A DNA stretch of 64,000 bases from Mercurialis annua (taxonomy: Eukaryota > Streptophyta > Magnoliopsida > Malpighiales > Euphorbiaceae): the NCBI RefSeq assembly GCF_937616625.2, contig NC_065571.1:44997651-45061650 (forward strand). Reading direction: 5' to 3'. Under the pieces are notes generated by a model that saw only the letters and a list, made by a program, of their open reading frames with translations, was not told where the DNA came from and did no database searches. Each line of letters begins with the position of its first letter. Positions within the stretch are counted from its first letter, which is position 1. Shown here one piece after another: positions 31,361 to 42,283 of this stretch. The translations under genes were made by a program, and so were the position numbers.

Positions 31361-32692
31361 ATGGATTATAAGCCAAGTGTGTTGACTCAAAAGTATGAGA
31401 TAGGAAGATTGCTTGGCCAAGGCACTTTTGCAAAGGTTTATTATGCTAGGAGTATATTAACGAATCAGAGTGTGGCCGTTAAGGTCATTGACAAAGAGAA
31501 GATATCAAGGGTAGGGCTTGTGGAGCAAATCAAGAGAGAAATATCAGTGATGAGGATCGTTAGACACCTAAATATTGTGCAGCTCTATGAAGTCTTGGCC
31601 ACCAAAAGTAAGATTTACTTTGTAATGGAATATTGTAAGGGCGGCGAACTCTTTAACAAAGTTGCGAAAGGGAAATTGAAGGAGGATGTTGCACGCAAAT
31701 ATTTTCAGCAGTTGATCAATGCAGTTGACTTCTGCCATAGTAGAGGTGTTTATCATCGGGATATAAAGCCGGAAAATCTATTGCTGGATGAGAGTGAGAA
31801 TCTAAAGATAAGTGATTTTGGGTTGAGTGCTCTTGCTGAATCCAAACGCCAAGATGGGTTACTCCATACAACTTGTGGGACGCCTGCATATGTTGCTCCT
31901 GAAGTGATCAATAGAAAGGGGTATGATGGTTCTAAAGCCGATATATGGTCCTGTGGGGTGGTTTTGTATGTGCTGCTAACAGGTTATCTTCCATTTCATG
32001 ATTCAAATTTGATGGAGATGTACAGGAAAATTGGTAAAGCTGAGTTTAAATGCCCTAATTGGTTCCCACAAGACGTTCGTAGGTTGCTGTCTAAGATACT
32101 GGATCCAAACCCCAATACAAGGATTTCCATTGCCAAGATAAAGGAAAGTAGTTGGTTTAAGAAAGGATTGAACTCGAAACTTAAGAAAACAGAAACAGAA
32201 AGCAGGGACGTAGATAATTTAGAGAGGAGCCGATCTGGTCCGTCCGAGATTAGCAGTCTGTCATCTGTCAAACCACCCAAATTAAATGCATTTGATTTAA
32301 TATCTCTCTCGGCTGGGTTTGATCTCTCCGGATTGTTTGATGAAAATCCTCTAGTGAGAGAAGCAAGATTTACTACCGTGCAGCCTGCTTCAGTCATCTT
32401 GTCAAAACTGGAAGATTTAGCAAAGCGCCTAAGGCTGAAGATCACGAAGAAGGATGCAGGTTTGTTAAAAATGGAAGGAGTAGATGAAGGTAGAAAAGGG
32501 CCGTTGTCCATTGATGCGGAGATCTTTGAAGTGACACCGAATTTTCATTTGGTTGAGGTGAGGAAATGTAATGGAGATTCATTGGAATATCAGAAGATAT
32601 TGAAAGAGGATATACAGCCGGCTCTCAACGACATTGTTTTGGTTTGGCAGGGTGACCAACAACACCAGCCAGACATGACAATATTACATTAA
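31361..32692 (+). CDS. CIPK: CBL-interacting protein kinase (CIPK/SnRK3), CIPK2/10-like
   Basis: 443 residues, intronless in the coding part. The kinase domain spans about 12-266: glycine loop [10 protein letters not shown] (18-27), ATP lysine K41, HRD 132-134 in [16 protein letters not shown] 152-154, and an activation loop ending GTPAYVAPE. The regulatory part has the NAF/FISL motif ([19 protein letters not shown], from 308), which binds calcium-loaded CBL proteins and releases autoinhibition. The PPI region for type 2C phosphatases follows ([20 protein letters not shown]). CBL-CIPK pairs phosphorylate membrane transporters in ion and stress signalling. The intronless form and the sequence place it near Arabidopsis CIPK2/CIPK10, and the neighbouring genes at 59784 and 61443 favour CIPK10. 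All key residues are intact. Confidence 0.95.
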   Translation: MDYKPSVLTQKYEIGRLLGQGTFAKVYYARSILTNQSVAVKVIDKEKISRVGLVEQIKREISVMRIVRHLNIVQLYEVLATKSKIYFVMEYCKGGELFNKVAKGKLKEDVARKYFQQLINAVDFCHSRGVYHRDIKPENLLLDESENLKISDFGLSALAESKRQDGLLHTTCGTPAYVAPEVINRKGYDGSKADIWSCGVVLYVLLTGYLPFHDSNLMEMYRKIGKAEFKCPNWFPQDVRRLLSKILDPNPNTRISIAKIKESSWFKKGLNSKLKKTETESRDVDNLERSRSGPSEISSLSSVKPPKLNAFDLISLSAGFDLSGLFDENPLVREARFTTVQPASVILSKLEDLAKRLRLKITKKDAGLLKMEGVDEGRKGPLSIDAEIFEVTPNFHLVEVRKCNGDSLEYQKILKEDIQPALNDIVLVWQGDQQHQPDMTILH

Positions 32693-32759
32693 TCGCAGCA
32701 GTTTGCTAGTTAAGTACCTCTCACATTGCTTCCTCATATGTTTGTATGTATTGATTTTT

Positions 32760-33880
32760 TTGTTAACTTGTGTGTTTGTCTTGTGAATTGAGAATCTTTA
32801 TGGATTTCATATATATTATGGTGTAACCAATATTATAGTGTTAAACTTTAAAGTACTTGTCAATAGTTTCTGAAATTTACTTTCCTTTATTTTCTTTCAA
32901 CTTCCCTGTATTGAAAATTTATCATAACATCTTTTAATGTCTTCACTTTTTGTTGAGTATGAAATTTTCTATTCTGGAACTCAAAACATAAGAAACTGTT
33001 TGAGGTAGTATCTTTGGGAGGGGGGCAATGTTTCTCATCAGATAACACTAGGCATAGATACCATGCCTACTGATGTAATCGAGTCGAAACACTATAGAAT
33101 TTGACTCAATTCGGTAGAATAAATGAAAATTGAATTCAATTCGGTTTAACTCGATTATCTATATAAATATTTCAAATTAGATGGTCGATTATACTCCTAG
33201 TCCTAGCTATGCCTATCACCAGTTTTGTGGTTGAGAAAGAGTAGTTCATTTATGTCATATTTTTAGTACAAAATTTAGTTTATTGAGTCACAAGATTCAG
33301 GGACATTAGAATGCATGATATTTGAAGAATTGCACATGAAGATTCCATCTTTAGCTGTAATAGGAGACACTTGTTCTCTTTGCATAAATTGATGTTAGTT
33401 TCATGTAATTGTCATTTAGTTGCCTATTCACATATTTGGTTTGTGGGTACCTTCCTTTGTTGGCAAGATATATAAAGAGAATGATCAAATTTGATAGTTG
33501 CAGTAATCATGTGATTTCATAGCATTGTCTCCTTTTTTCTTCTCAAAAAATAATTATTTTTCTATTACAAAACTGCTAATAATATGTGGAGTTTAAATTT
33601 GCTGATACGGCTTCTTAATTCATATTTTATATCTAAATTTTTCACTGGTAACCTCATTTACCAACAGTGGATGTGAGGTCTAAATGGTTAGCAATACTGA
33701 TGACCGAATAAATAGGTAAAACAGATTAAAATGTTTTAAATCAACAATTTAAAATACTTAATTGAAAGAAAATAAACTTCAAATGATAAAGTGACAAAGT
33801 TAAGAAAGTTGAGACACTCTTATGCAACTTTCTCTATTTAAAAGTAACTAGGTATATTTATTAGACATCAGTTGATACAA
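32760..33880. other. 3' flank of the CIPK gene, nothing recognised
   Basis: 3' UTR and AT-rich sequence. A CGATTTAACT-type patch near 33080-33200 resembles short repeat debris. No coding potential. Confidence 0.4.
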
Positions 33881-33889
33881 TGGAAAAAA

Positions 33890-36800
33890 AACCCATCAAC
33901 ACAACGCTTCCAAACTTGTTACTGATCTAACAACTACAATCTTCAATTATACTGCGCAATCTACTCCCTTGGTTGACTGGCATTATGTACATGGTTTGGA
34001 ATCTCAGTTGCTTCAAGCTCATAAGGAGGAGGAATTATTTTGGGCACAGAAATCTCGTCAAAATTGGTTAAAGAGTGGTGACCGTAATACACAGTATTTT
34101 CATGCGAAAACCAAGCAACGCAGAGCATCTAATTTGATTTCTTATCTTCAGAATGATGATCAAATCTGGCTATCTTCTCCAACAGCTATAGCTGATCATA
34201 TTGTGGAAGCTTTTCAACATATTTTTACCACTTCTAATCCTCCCTCTCCAGTTGAATTATTACAGTCCTTTTCAAGCAAGGTGACTTCTGTTATGAATGC
34301 CAAATTGATTAGACCAGTGACTGCTTTGGAAATTAAAACAGCTCTTTGGTCCATAAATCCTTCTAAAGCTCCAAGAGGTGATGGTCTTACTGCTTTCTTC
34401 TTCCAGCATTACTGAGATATTTTGGAGCATGATGTTACACAATCCATTATTTATTTCTTCCAAGGAGGTAAACTGCTCAAAACCTTCAACCATACTATTT
34501 TATCCCTCATTCCTAAAACTGCTCATCCACAATCTGTCAAAGACCTCCGTCCTATTAGTCTTTGCACCATTTTTTATAAAATTATATCTAAGGTGTTGAC
34601 TAATAGGCTTCAATCTATCCTTCCTGTGATTGTGAGTGATTATCAGAATGCTTTTGTCAAAGGCCGTTCTATCTCAGACAATATTCTGATTGTTCATGAA
34701 GTGCTTCATTATCTTAAACATAAACATCAGGGTAAAAAAGCTTTTATGGCACTTAAATTGGATGTTAGCAACGCGTATGATCGTCTAGAGTGCCGTTATC
34801 TACAAGCTATTCTTGGTGCCTGGGGTTTTCATCCTACTTTTATTGCTTGGATTCTTGAATGTGTTACAACAGTCAGCTATTCCATCCAACTTAATGGTAA
34901 TCTGCATGGTTATTTTCATCCCACATGAGGTATAAGACAAGGTGATCCATTATCTCCACTTCTATTTGTACTCTGTGCAGAAGGCTTCTCTTTTCTGATA
35001 AATCAAGCTTATTCCTCTGGAGCCATTACAGGTCTTAAACTCTTCTCAAAGTCCTGTGTTAACACATTTATTGTTTGCTGATGATTTCATTCTGTTTACA
35101 GAAGCTTCTGAGCTACAAATTGATCATATTCTAGGGGTGTTGAGCACTTATGGTCAATTTAGTGGCCAAATGGTTAATTATGACAAATCAGCAGTGTTTT
35201 TTAGTAATAATATATCTGCCTATCATAAATCCCATTTAGCTATGAGAATGGGTGTCTGTAATCGTGGGTTTGAAGGTCTTTATTTAGGACTTCCTGCTTG
35301 TATCCTTCAATCCAAAAGAGCTACTTTTGCCCCTTTACTTACCAAGATATCTACCAGATTAACTAGTTGGAAGGAAAAAATTTTGTCATTAGGAGGCAAG
35401 GAGGTTTTAATCAAAGCAATTATTGAGGCTATACCAGTTTATTCGATGATGTGCTTCAAATTACCTACTTCTTTATGTCATCGGGTTAATAGCCTTACTT
35501 CTCAATTCTGGTGGGGTCAATTGCAGGAAGAGCATCGTTACCATTGGGTTTCCTGGACGAAAATGTGCTTCAGCAAATCAATTGGGGGTTTAGGTTTTAA
35601 GGATCTATCTGCTTTTAATCAGGCTTTACTAGCCAAACAGGTTTGGCGGATTCTACATAACCCTTCCTCTTTGATTTATCAGGTCTATAAAGCCAAATAT
35701 TTCCCCAATTCAGATCTTTTTTCTGCATCTATTGGTAATCAACCTTCTTGGGGCTGGCGTAGCTTGAAATTTGGTTCCAAATTGCTTCTTCAAGGGATTA
35801 GATGGCAACGTAATGATGGGAACTCTATTCATAGCCTTTCTGATCCTTGGTTACCAACCCAGTTTCCTTATCTCCCCCACCTTAAGCCTGGGATAAACAC
35901 TGCTTCAGTCCCTCCTTTAGTTTCTGGTTTATTTAATCATAATGCCACTACTTGGAATGAGTCTCTACTTCGCCAGTTATTTACGGATACTGATGTGCAG
36001 ATTATATTATCTATTCCTTTGTCTATATTTCCACACCAGGATCGAATGATTTGGCATTTCCATAACAAGGGTCTTTATACTGTCAAATCAGGGTATCATG
36101 TTCTCTTCAATGAACTACATAGATTGGATATCTCTTCTATTTCTGTTTTTTCTAAACAAGACTGGCAGTTTCTATGGCACAGTCCTATACCGCCTAAGTT
36201 GAGATTGTTTATATGACGCTGTTTACATAATGCATTGCCTATTGGGGAGCTGTTATTGCAACGGTTCCAAGTGTCCTCTTCATGCCCTCATTGCTATCAG
36301 ACTGAAAGTCTCTGCCATTTGCTGTTTTATTGTCCATTTGCACAAAAAATATGGTTTCTGTCTTCCCTTTCATTACGGACAGAATGGTTGCATATGGAAT
36401 CATTTCCTTTGATATGGAAACAAGTTTGTGAAGAGTTACTGGTTATGGATTCTTCTTTGAGTTCATTCACCATGTTCTGTTTCCTTCTATGGCATATTTG
36501 GAAGTCTCGCAATGCTGCAATATTCCGCCATGAGGTAAGTTCTGAAATTGAAACTGTTTCTCTTGCAACACAGGCATGTCAGGAATTTACCCATGCACAA
36601 TCTATTCAACTAGTCCCACATATTTCACTTCAACAACGTCATCCAACATCCTCACCTTTGCCTCCATCAGATTATATTAAAATCAATGTAGATGCAGCAA
36701 CAGACCAACATGCTAAACTTGGAACCATTGCTGCTATAGCTAAGAATCACTTGAGAGTGGTAGTAAGTCAATTCTCAGCTCTTTTTCGTTCCATTTGGGA

Positions 36801-37075
36801 TCCTCGTATTCTAGAATTTTTGGTTGTTAGAGAAGCTTTAAACTGGGCCAGCTCTCAGAAGTGGCAGAAGGTTATTATTGAGGGAGATGCACTTCGGGTA
36901 ATTCAATCTGTCAACTCATCAGACTCATATCTTGCGGCAGCTTGGGGTGTTTGCTGTGATATTTGGCATCTTCAAGGCTTATTTCATGATTGTATCTTCT
37001 GTTATACTCCTAGGACATGTAATGTTTTAGCTCATAATTTGGCTCAAAATGTGAAACGAGCTGCTCTTTTACTGT
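33890..37075 (+). pseudogene. 5'-truncated L1-type LINE with reverse transcriptase and RNase H
   Basis: The endonuclease domain is missing. The frame begins in the pre-RT region (KSGDRNTQYFHAKTKQRRAS). It continues through RT blocks ([49 protein letters not shown] and the catalytic FADD at about 35077). A zinc-binding zf-RVT region follows (about 36165-36365), then an RNase H-like domain (KINVDAATDQ to VLAHNLAQ). Breaks: TGA at 34413 (expected Trp), TGA at 34926 (expected Arg before GIRQGD), a frameshift near 35050 just before FADD, and TGA at 36214 (expected Trp). The 3' end is A-rich near 37128-37140. It is immobile. Target duplications were not resolved. Confidence 0.9.
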
Positions 37076-37316
37076 AATATTGGTACTCTTTGTATCTTTT
37101 TGCTTCTATCTATATATCTATCTCTTGACAAAAAAAATGAATAAAACGGTAGCTGGATATAGGAATGTCAAAATGGATTGGCAGATTGCTTTCGTGCGGT
37201 GTTGATCCATTTTATTGCAAACAAACTAATCATAATATGACAATATTTGAAACGGATAATACAACACGACTAACACGTTAGGATAGACGGACAAACACAA
37301 TTAACAAGATGAGAAA

Positions 37317-39005
37317 ATTAGGAAAAACACTCCATTTTCTAAAATAATAGTAATGTTTACCTCAAAAAGAAAAAAAATAGAGAAAACATCTCACTTTTTT
37401 AGCACTTTTATTTTTTTTACTCTGGGCTCATTTTTTATCACTACTTATTTTTTATTATTTTTTATTCTAAGTATATTTTTTTTACTCTAGCATGTGTATC
37501 TCTTTTTTCCTCTTTGATTTTTTTTTCTTCTCTTTCCCTCCTTCTCTTCTTTCTTCTTCTCCATTTTTTCTTTTTTTTCCTGTATTTTTTTTCTTTTTTC
37601 TATTGCTCCGCCGCTGTTCCTTCATCGACCCGCCGTCATTTCTCCATCACAAGGCCGTCGATCCGCCATCACGCCGCCGTCAATCTGTCGTTCTTCCATA
37701 TTTAGTTTTAGCTATTTTTTCTTAAACTGTGGTGATCATTATGATTTCTTTTAATTTTCAGATCTATAAAAATTGCTCTTTAATTTTTTCAGTTTCAGAT
37801 ATAAAAATTTGCATAAAAACGATTTTATGGTGAAAAAAAGATATTATGCAGAAAACAGCGACTGATTATCATATCGGTATCACTATGATATTACCATATC
37901 CGTATCATAACACTGTAGAGAAAAAATATTTTTTGTCAAAAAAAATACTTGATCATCATTTTGGTATCATTAACGTAAGCATATTTGTATCATAATGTTA
38001 TCATATCAGTATCACGATATTATACGGTTATGATAATAGCATGATAAGATTTATCATAAAATTATGGTAATAATATATGATAAGGTTATGATACAGTTAT
38101 GATAAAATACGCCATGATAATATTATGATAATATTTTATGATACTGTTATGATAAAATATATTATGATAAGGTTATGATAATAGTATGATAATAGTATAT
38201 GATAAAATTATGATAAAAGGTTATGATATGTTATGATAAAATACGTTATGATAATATTTTATGATAAAATATATATGATAACATTATAATAACATCATGA
38301 TAAGGTTATCACAATATTATCATATAATAATCTGCTACATATGATACTGATAATGGCATGATTATAAGATGACAATGCAATATGATATAATAATTACATG
38401 GTAAGGTGAAACTGTGAATATCATATGATAATGTAATACTGTGATAATCATATGATAATGTAATGCTGTGGTTTTGTCTAATATTATCCAGCAGTATCAT
38501 CACATTATCATATAATAATCTGCAACATATGATACTGATAATGACATGATAATAAGATGACAATGCAATATGACACATCGATAATTGCATGCTAAGGTGA
38601 AGCTGTGATAATCATATGATAAGGTGATATGACATGATAATAAGATGGAAAATAAAAATAAAATAAATTCTTAACATTCATTTAATTTTTGATAAGTTTG
38701 CTTTAAAATTTAGTATTCATAGATAACAAAAATAAAATAAATTTTTGACGTTCATCATATTTAGAAAAATAAAAATAAAAAAAATAAAAAAGTTAATAAA
38801 AAAAGAAAATGATAGAAAATGGAAACAAAATAAACAGGTGCACATGAAAAAGAGAGAGAGTGTGTGTGTGCAGGCTAGGCTTTCAGTTATGTGAGAGTAA
38901 AATATTGAATATTTTAACATGGAGAGTACAACAATAAACAAAAAAGTTTTGAGGTAGTTTTAATATTTTTTCCGCACTGAGATAGTATTTTCTATTATTT
39001 TTTTT
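37317..39005. mobile_element. Non-autonomous AT-rich element with ATGATAA array (copy 2)
   Basis: The left end (AAACACTCCATTTTCTAAAA to TTTACCTCAAAAAG) is imperfectly inverted at the right end (TTTTGAGGTAGTTTTAATAT to TAGTATTTTCTATT). Inside lie a pyrimidine run and a CCG-rich block (37490-37690), then an array of TTATGATAA/ATCATATGATAA words (37865-38640). Compared with copy 1 at 6430-8290 the order is reversed, as for the same element in opposite orientation. No gene. Confidence 0.55.
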
Positions 39006-39749
39006 TATTTTAGATAAATATCTAATAAGTCCTAACAAGACTAACACAACAAGTAACATGGCCCACTTAATTTGTAAATATATTTAAATATTTAAAAGAA
39101 GACTGCAACATTAAATTTATCAATTCATATCTAAATTATGAGAATTTAATATTATTAATTTTATTTAAATATTAATATAACTAATAAATTTTTTTAATTG
39201 GGAAGAATAACAATTAAAATGGTTCTCATTAATAGTGTTTGATCAAAAAACATGGTTTGAAAAAATAAATAAAATTATCATGTCAAGGAGAGGTACCCTT
39301 TTCATTCTCCCCCTAATTAAAATTAACTTCATTTTCATTTGTTACTCAACCAATATTCTTATTCTAATTCCCTCTCAATTACCCCCATTTGATATCCCCT
39401 TAAATTTTAAAGGAAGCTTATTATATGTATACGAACTGTTTTTGTTATTTTCTATTTGGTGATGTTTTTAATTATTATTTTTGTAAAAGTTTATTCTCAT
39501 TATTTTATGAATTAAATGTGTATTTGGTGAAAAAATAAGTATTTTATGTCTATCATTATTTATTCTCATTAAAGGATAGTTTAATATATTTTTCAAATGT
39601 AAAGGTTGGATTAGTGTAGTAAGTCAAATTTGATGGTGTTTACAATATCATTATCATTATAAAATTATCAAATACTAAATAGATTTTTTTTATGAATTAC
39701 TACATAGAATTAATAATGTAATAAAAGTAAATGATGGGCATTTAGTATA
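39006..39749. other. AT-rich intergenic, nothing recognised
   Basis: No ORF with recognisable content and no repeat ends. Confidence 0.4.
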
Positions 39750-40397
39750 TCTATACTATATATATGATATATTATAAAATAACTATTATATAATTTGTTA
39801 ATTTAGATTACAATACAAATTCTAAATTAACTCCTATTATAGATTTAAAAAAAGCACGACGGATGGGAGGGGGCGACAAGCAAATTTACTTGATAATCCT
39901 TTTCAGTTTACTACTAAATAAAGGTTTTATAATCATTAACTAATTAGTTATTTAATTAATCACTATTGTAATGAAAGTCCTAATTAAAATAGGTAGCTAA
40001 ATTATCTTCAATTTAGTTTTTAGTATGTAAAAAATAACTAAATTATCTCCAAATTAGTAGGAATACCTATCTTTTAATTTGATTGGACTACAAAATTAAA
40101 ATACTGTATTTGGTCAATATATTATTATTTAAATTTCTATCTTATTATTTTTAAAGATATTATTAATAAATTTAAGTTAATTATTTAATTATGGTTATTA
40201 TAAAATCAAAAAAAGAATAAATTCAGTATGGAAAAAAATTTAATAACCGAATATATTATATTTACTTTTGTAAAAATTCTTAACTAATTTAATATTAATT
40301 ATAAATAAAAAATTGATATAATTATAATAAATTTATTAATTTGTTCATTGACGAGTTACGTTACGAGCCACGTGCATAGCACGTAATGCGAAACTAG
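39750..40397 (+). mobile_element. Non-autonomous Helitron
   Basis: It starts TCTATACTATATATATG and ends CTAG, inserted between A (39749) and T (40398). A 6-bp-stem hairpin (ACGTGC-ATA-GCACGT, 40370-40384) lies 9 bases before CTAG. These are the defining Helitron ends (5' TC, 3' hairpin plus CTRR, A/T target). At 648 bp it has no Rep/helicase. Confidence 0.85.
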
Positions 40398-40725
40398 TAT
40401 TTAAAATACCAGTCACTACCTTTTTAAAAGAAATACCAGTCACTACAAAACAAAGAACTAAAGGGACAAAAGTTAGGGACCAAAATATTAAATAGTCCCT
40501 AAAAACATAAATTATATAAATATAGGGACTAATAATGCCAAAGAAATACTCCACATAGGAATATGAACAATTTTATAGCAAAATGAACAGTTTAATTTTA
40601 TGTATAAAAGAATTGAAACTGACTTTTATTGAATGAATACATTGACATATTTATACAAAACTTATGGGTCACAGAGAATCAAAGAATATAATCAAATAAT
40701 TGAAGCAACATGGAGGCTTAACTCT

Positions 40726-41779
40726 CTAGGACAAACTGCATTCTGTAGGCAAGCCTTGTGGAAATCTTTTGAGGTCTGTGCAATAATTATAGATCATATA
40801 ATTATTTTTCACCCATTGGAGCCTCTCTTGACTGGTTGAATCAAGTTCTTCTACGAGCCATGCTTTGTCATTGGAAGTAGAAGGTGATGTATTTGAAGCA
40901 CAAGAAGAAGCGCCATTGGAGACAACACAAGCATTTGCATTGAAGTTTCTGTATGAAGCAGTGAAGGGAGCATTACTCCAATCAGTCTTCACAAGTCCGC
41001 CTCTCGTAGCCCAATCGTCAGCATTCCAAAGACTTGAGTGTATTCTCATGGCTTGATTCTTTGGGAAGGGCACGCCGTTGGTCTCCATGTTCTTGAACTC
41101 TCTTATAGGAGTCCCATCGACAGAGAATCTGAAACAGTCGAAGATAATGTCAGACATTAATTATTATATGATCATATAATTATTTTTCCCAGCCAGCCTC
41201 GACGGATCAGCTAGTCAGACACCAGCACAAGCAAGAAAACAGTCGAAGATCATATAATTATTTTTCACCCATCAGCAGTGGGGTCGAACCAAAGGTAAAA
41301 TTGCTGCTCTCTGTTGCCTTTGCCTTGGCTAAACACGTTAGTGTGGAGAATGTAAGGATGGCCGCTCAAATTTCCCAAGAACTCAAAGTCTATCTCATCC
41401 CACGTTGATCCTTTTGATGATAACTGCAATTTCAAACATTTGTATTAGCTAAGCGAATATTTAATTAGTAACAACATGGATTAGCAATAGAATGAGGGGC
41501 TGAACTTACGTAATAGGCAGTGACGGTGCCGGCAGAGTTGCCGGGAACAAGCTTGAGCTGCATATCAATCTTGCCGAAAAGAAACTCATTTCTGGATTGA
41601 AAACCAGAACCAGAAGCCCTGTCAAGATTGAGAGTAAGAAGCTGAGCGTTGTTAAGTATCTTAGCACGGCCGTCTCCCCATGTAATATCAAAATCATTAT
41701 AGAAATTACTGGCAGAAGCAGCGATCATCAAAGAAGACATGAGAAGAGAAATGAGCATCCCAGTTGAAGAATCCATCAA
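40726..41779 (-). CDS. XTH: Xyloglucan endotransglucosylase/hydrolase gene with internal rearrangement
   Basis: Exon 1 (41779-41510) gives a signal peptide ([18 protein letters not shown]) and [14 protein letters not shown]. Exon 2 (from 41423) carries the GH16 catalytic motif [10 protein letters not shown] with its N-glycosylation site (NLSG) and continues to [10 protein letters not shown]. Exon 3 (41128-40726) resumes [11 protein letters not shown] and ends with the XTH C-terminus ([20 protein letters not shown]). The conserved segment usually between DPTAD and FSVDG (FHTYSILWNPQR type, about 14 residues) is gone. In its place is DNA copied from this gene. Reading on from DPTAD hits TGA at 41265. 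Splicing GG/GTGAAA at 41269 to CAG/A at 41128 would be in frame and give 275 residues against the usual ~285-290. XTHs cut and rejoin wall xyloglucan. The product is probably impaired. Confidence 0.88.
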
Positions 41780-41857
41780 ATTATGGAGTGTTTGAAGATG
41801 AGAAATGGGTGTTTATGTGTTGGTGTGTGCGGAGAAATATGGAGCAGTAGTGGTAGG

Positions 41858-41865
41858 TTTATATA
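41858..41865 (-). promoter_or_regulatory. TATA box of the XTH gene
   Basis: TATATAAA on the minus strand, 79 bases before the ATG, in an otherwise mixed-composition leader. Confidence 0.6.
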
Positions 41866-42283
41866 GTAGAACAAATAGAAGTAATGAAAGTGCACGGAAA
41901 TATGTAGCAAAACGAGTGAGCTGAGCTGTGCACAGATGTTTTAATTTTGGATTAAATATAGCTCTACACTCAAATATCCACCAAGGCACATAGTGTGTTA
42001 GTATTTTTTTTTCTTTCCAGGAAATAGCACTACGTGTTTCTTTCTCTTCAAGTAATATTTTATTTAAAAAAAATTATCTATTTTAATTACTAATGAATAA
42101 ATTTACTTAGATTTTGAAAACATTATATTAATTAAAAAATAGATTAATAATATTAATATATCAAAAAAAAGTACATATAATTCAAAATGTATAATAATAT
42201 CTATGCGTTTAAGTAGCAATGATTTATCAAGAATTAATAAATATCATTATGCACATTTACATAACTATATGTATATAACCAAT

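Noticed and set aside
31568..32511. Minus-strand ORFs opposite the CIPK kinase
   Set aside because: Shadow frames of a strongly supported coding region.
37492..37725. Phe/Ser/Pro-rich ORFs of 63-77 codons
   Set aside because: Pyrimidine-rich run and CCG block of the AT-rich element. No initiation context.
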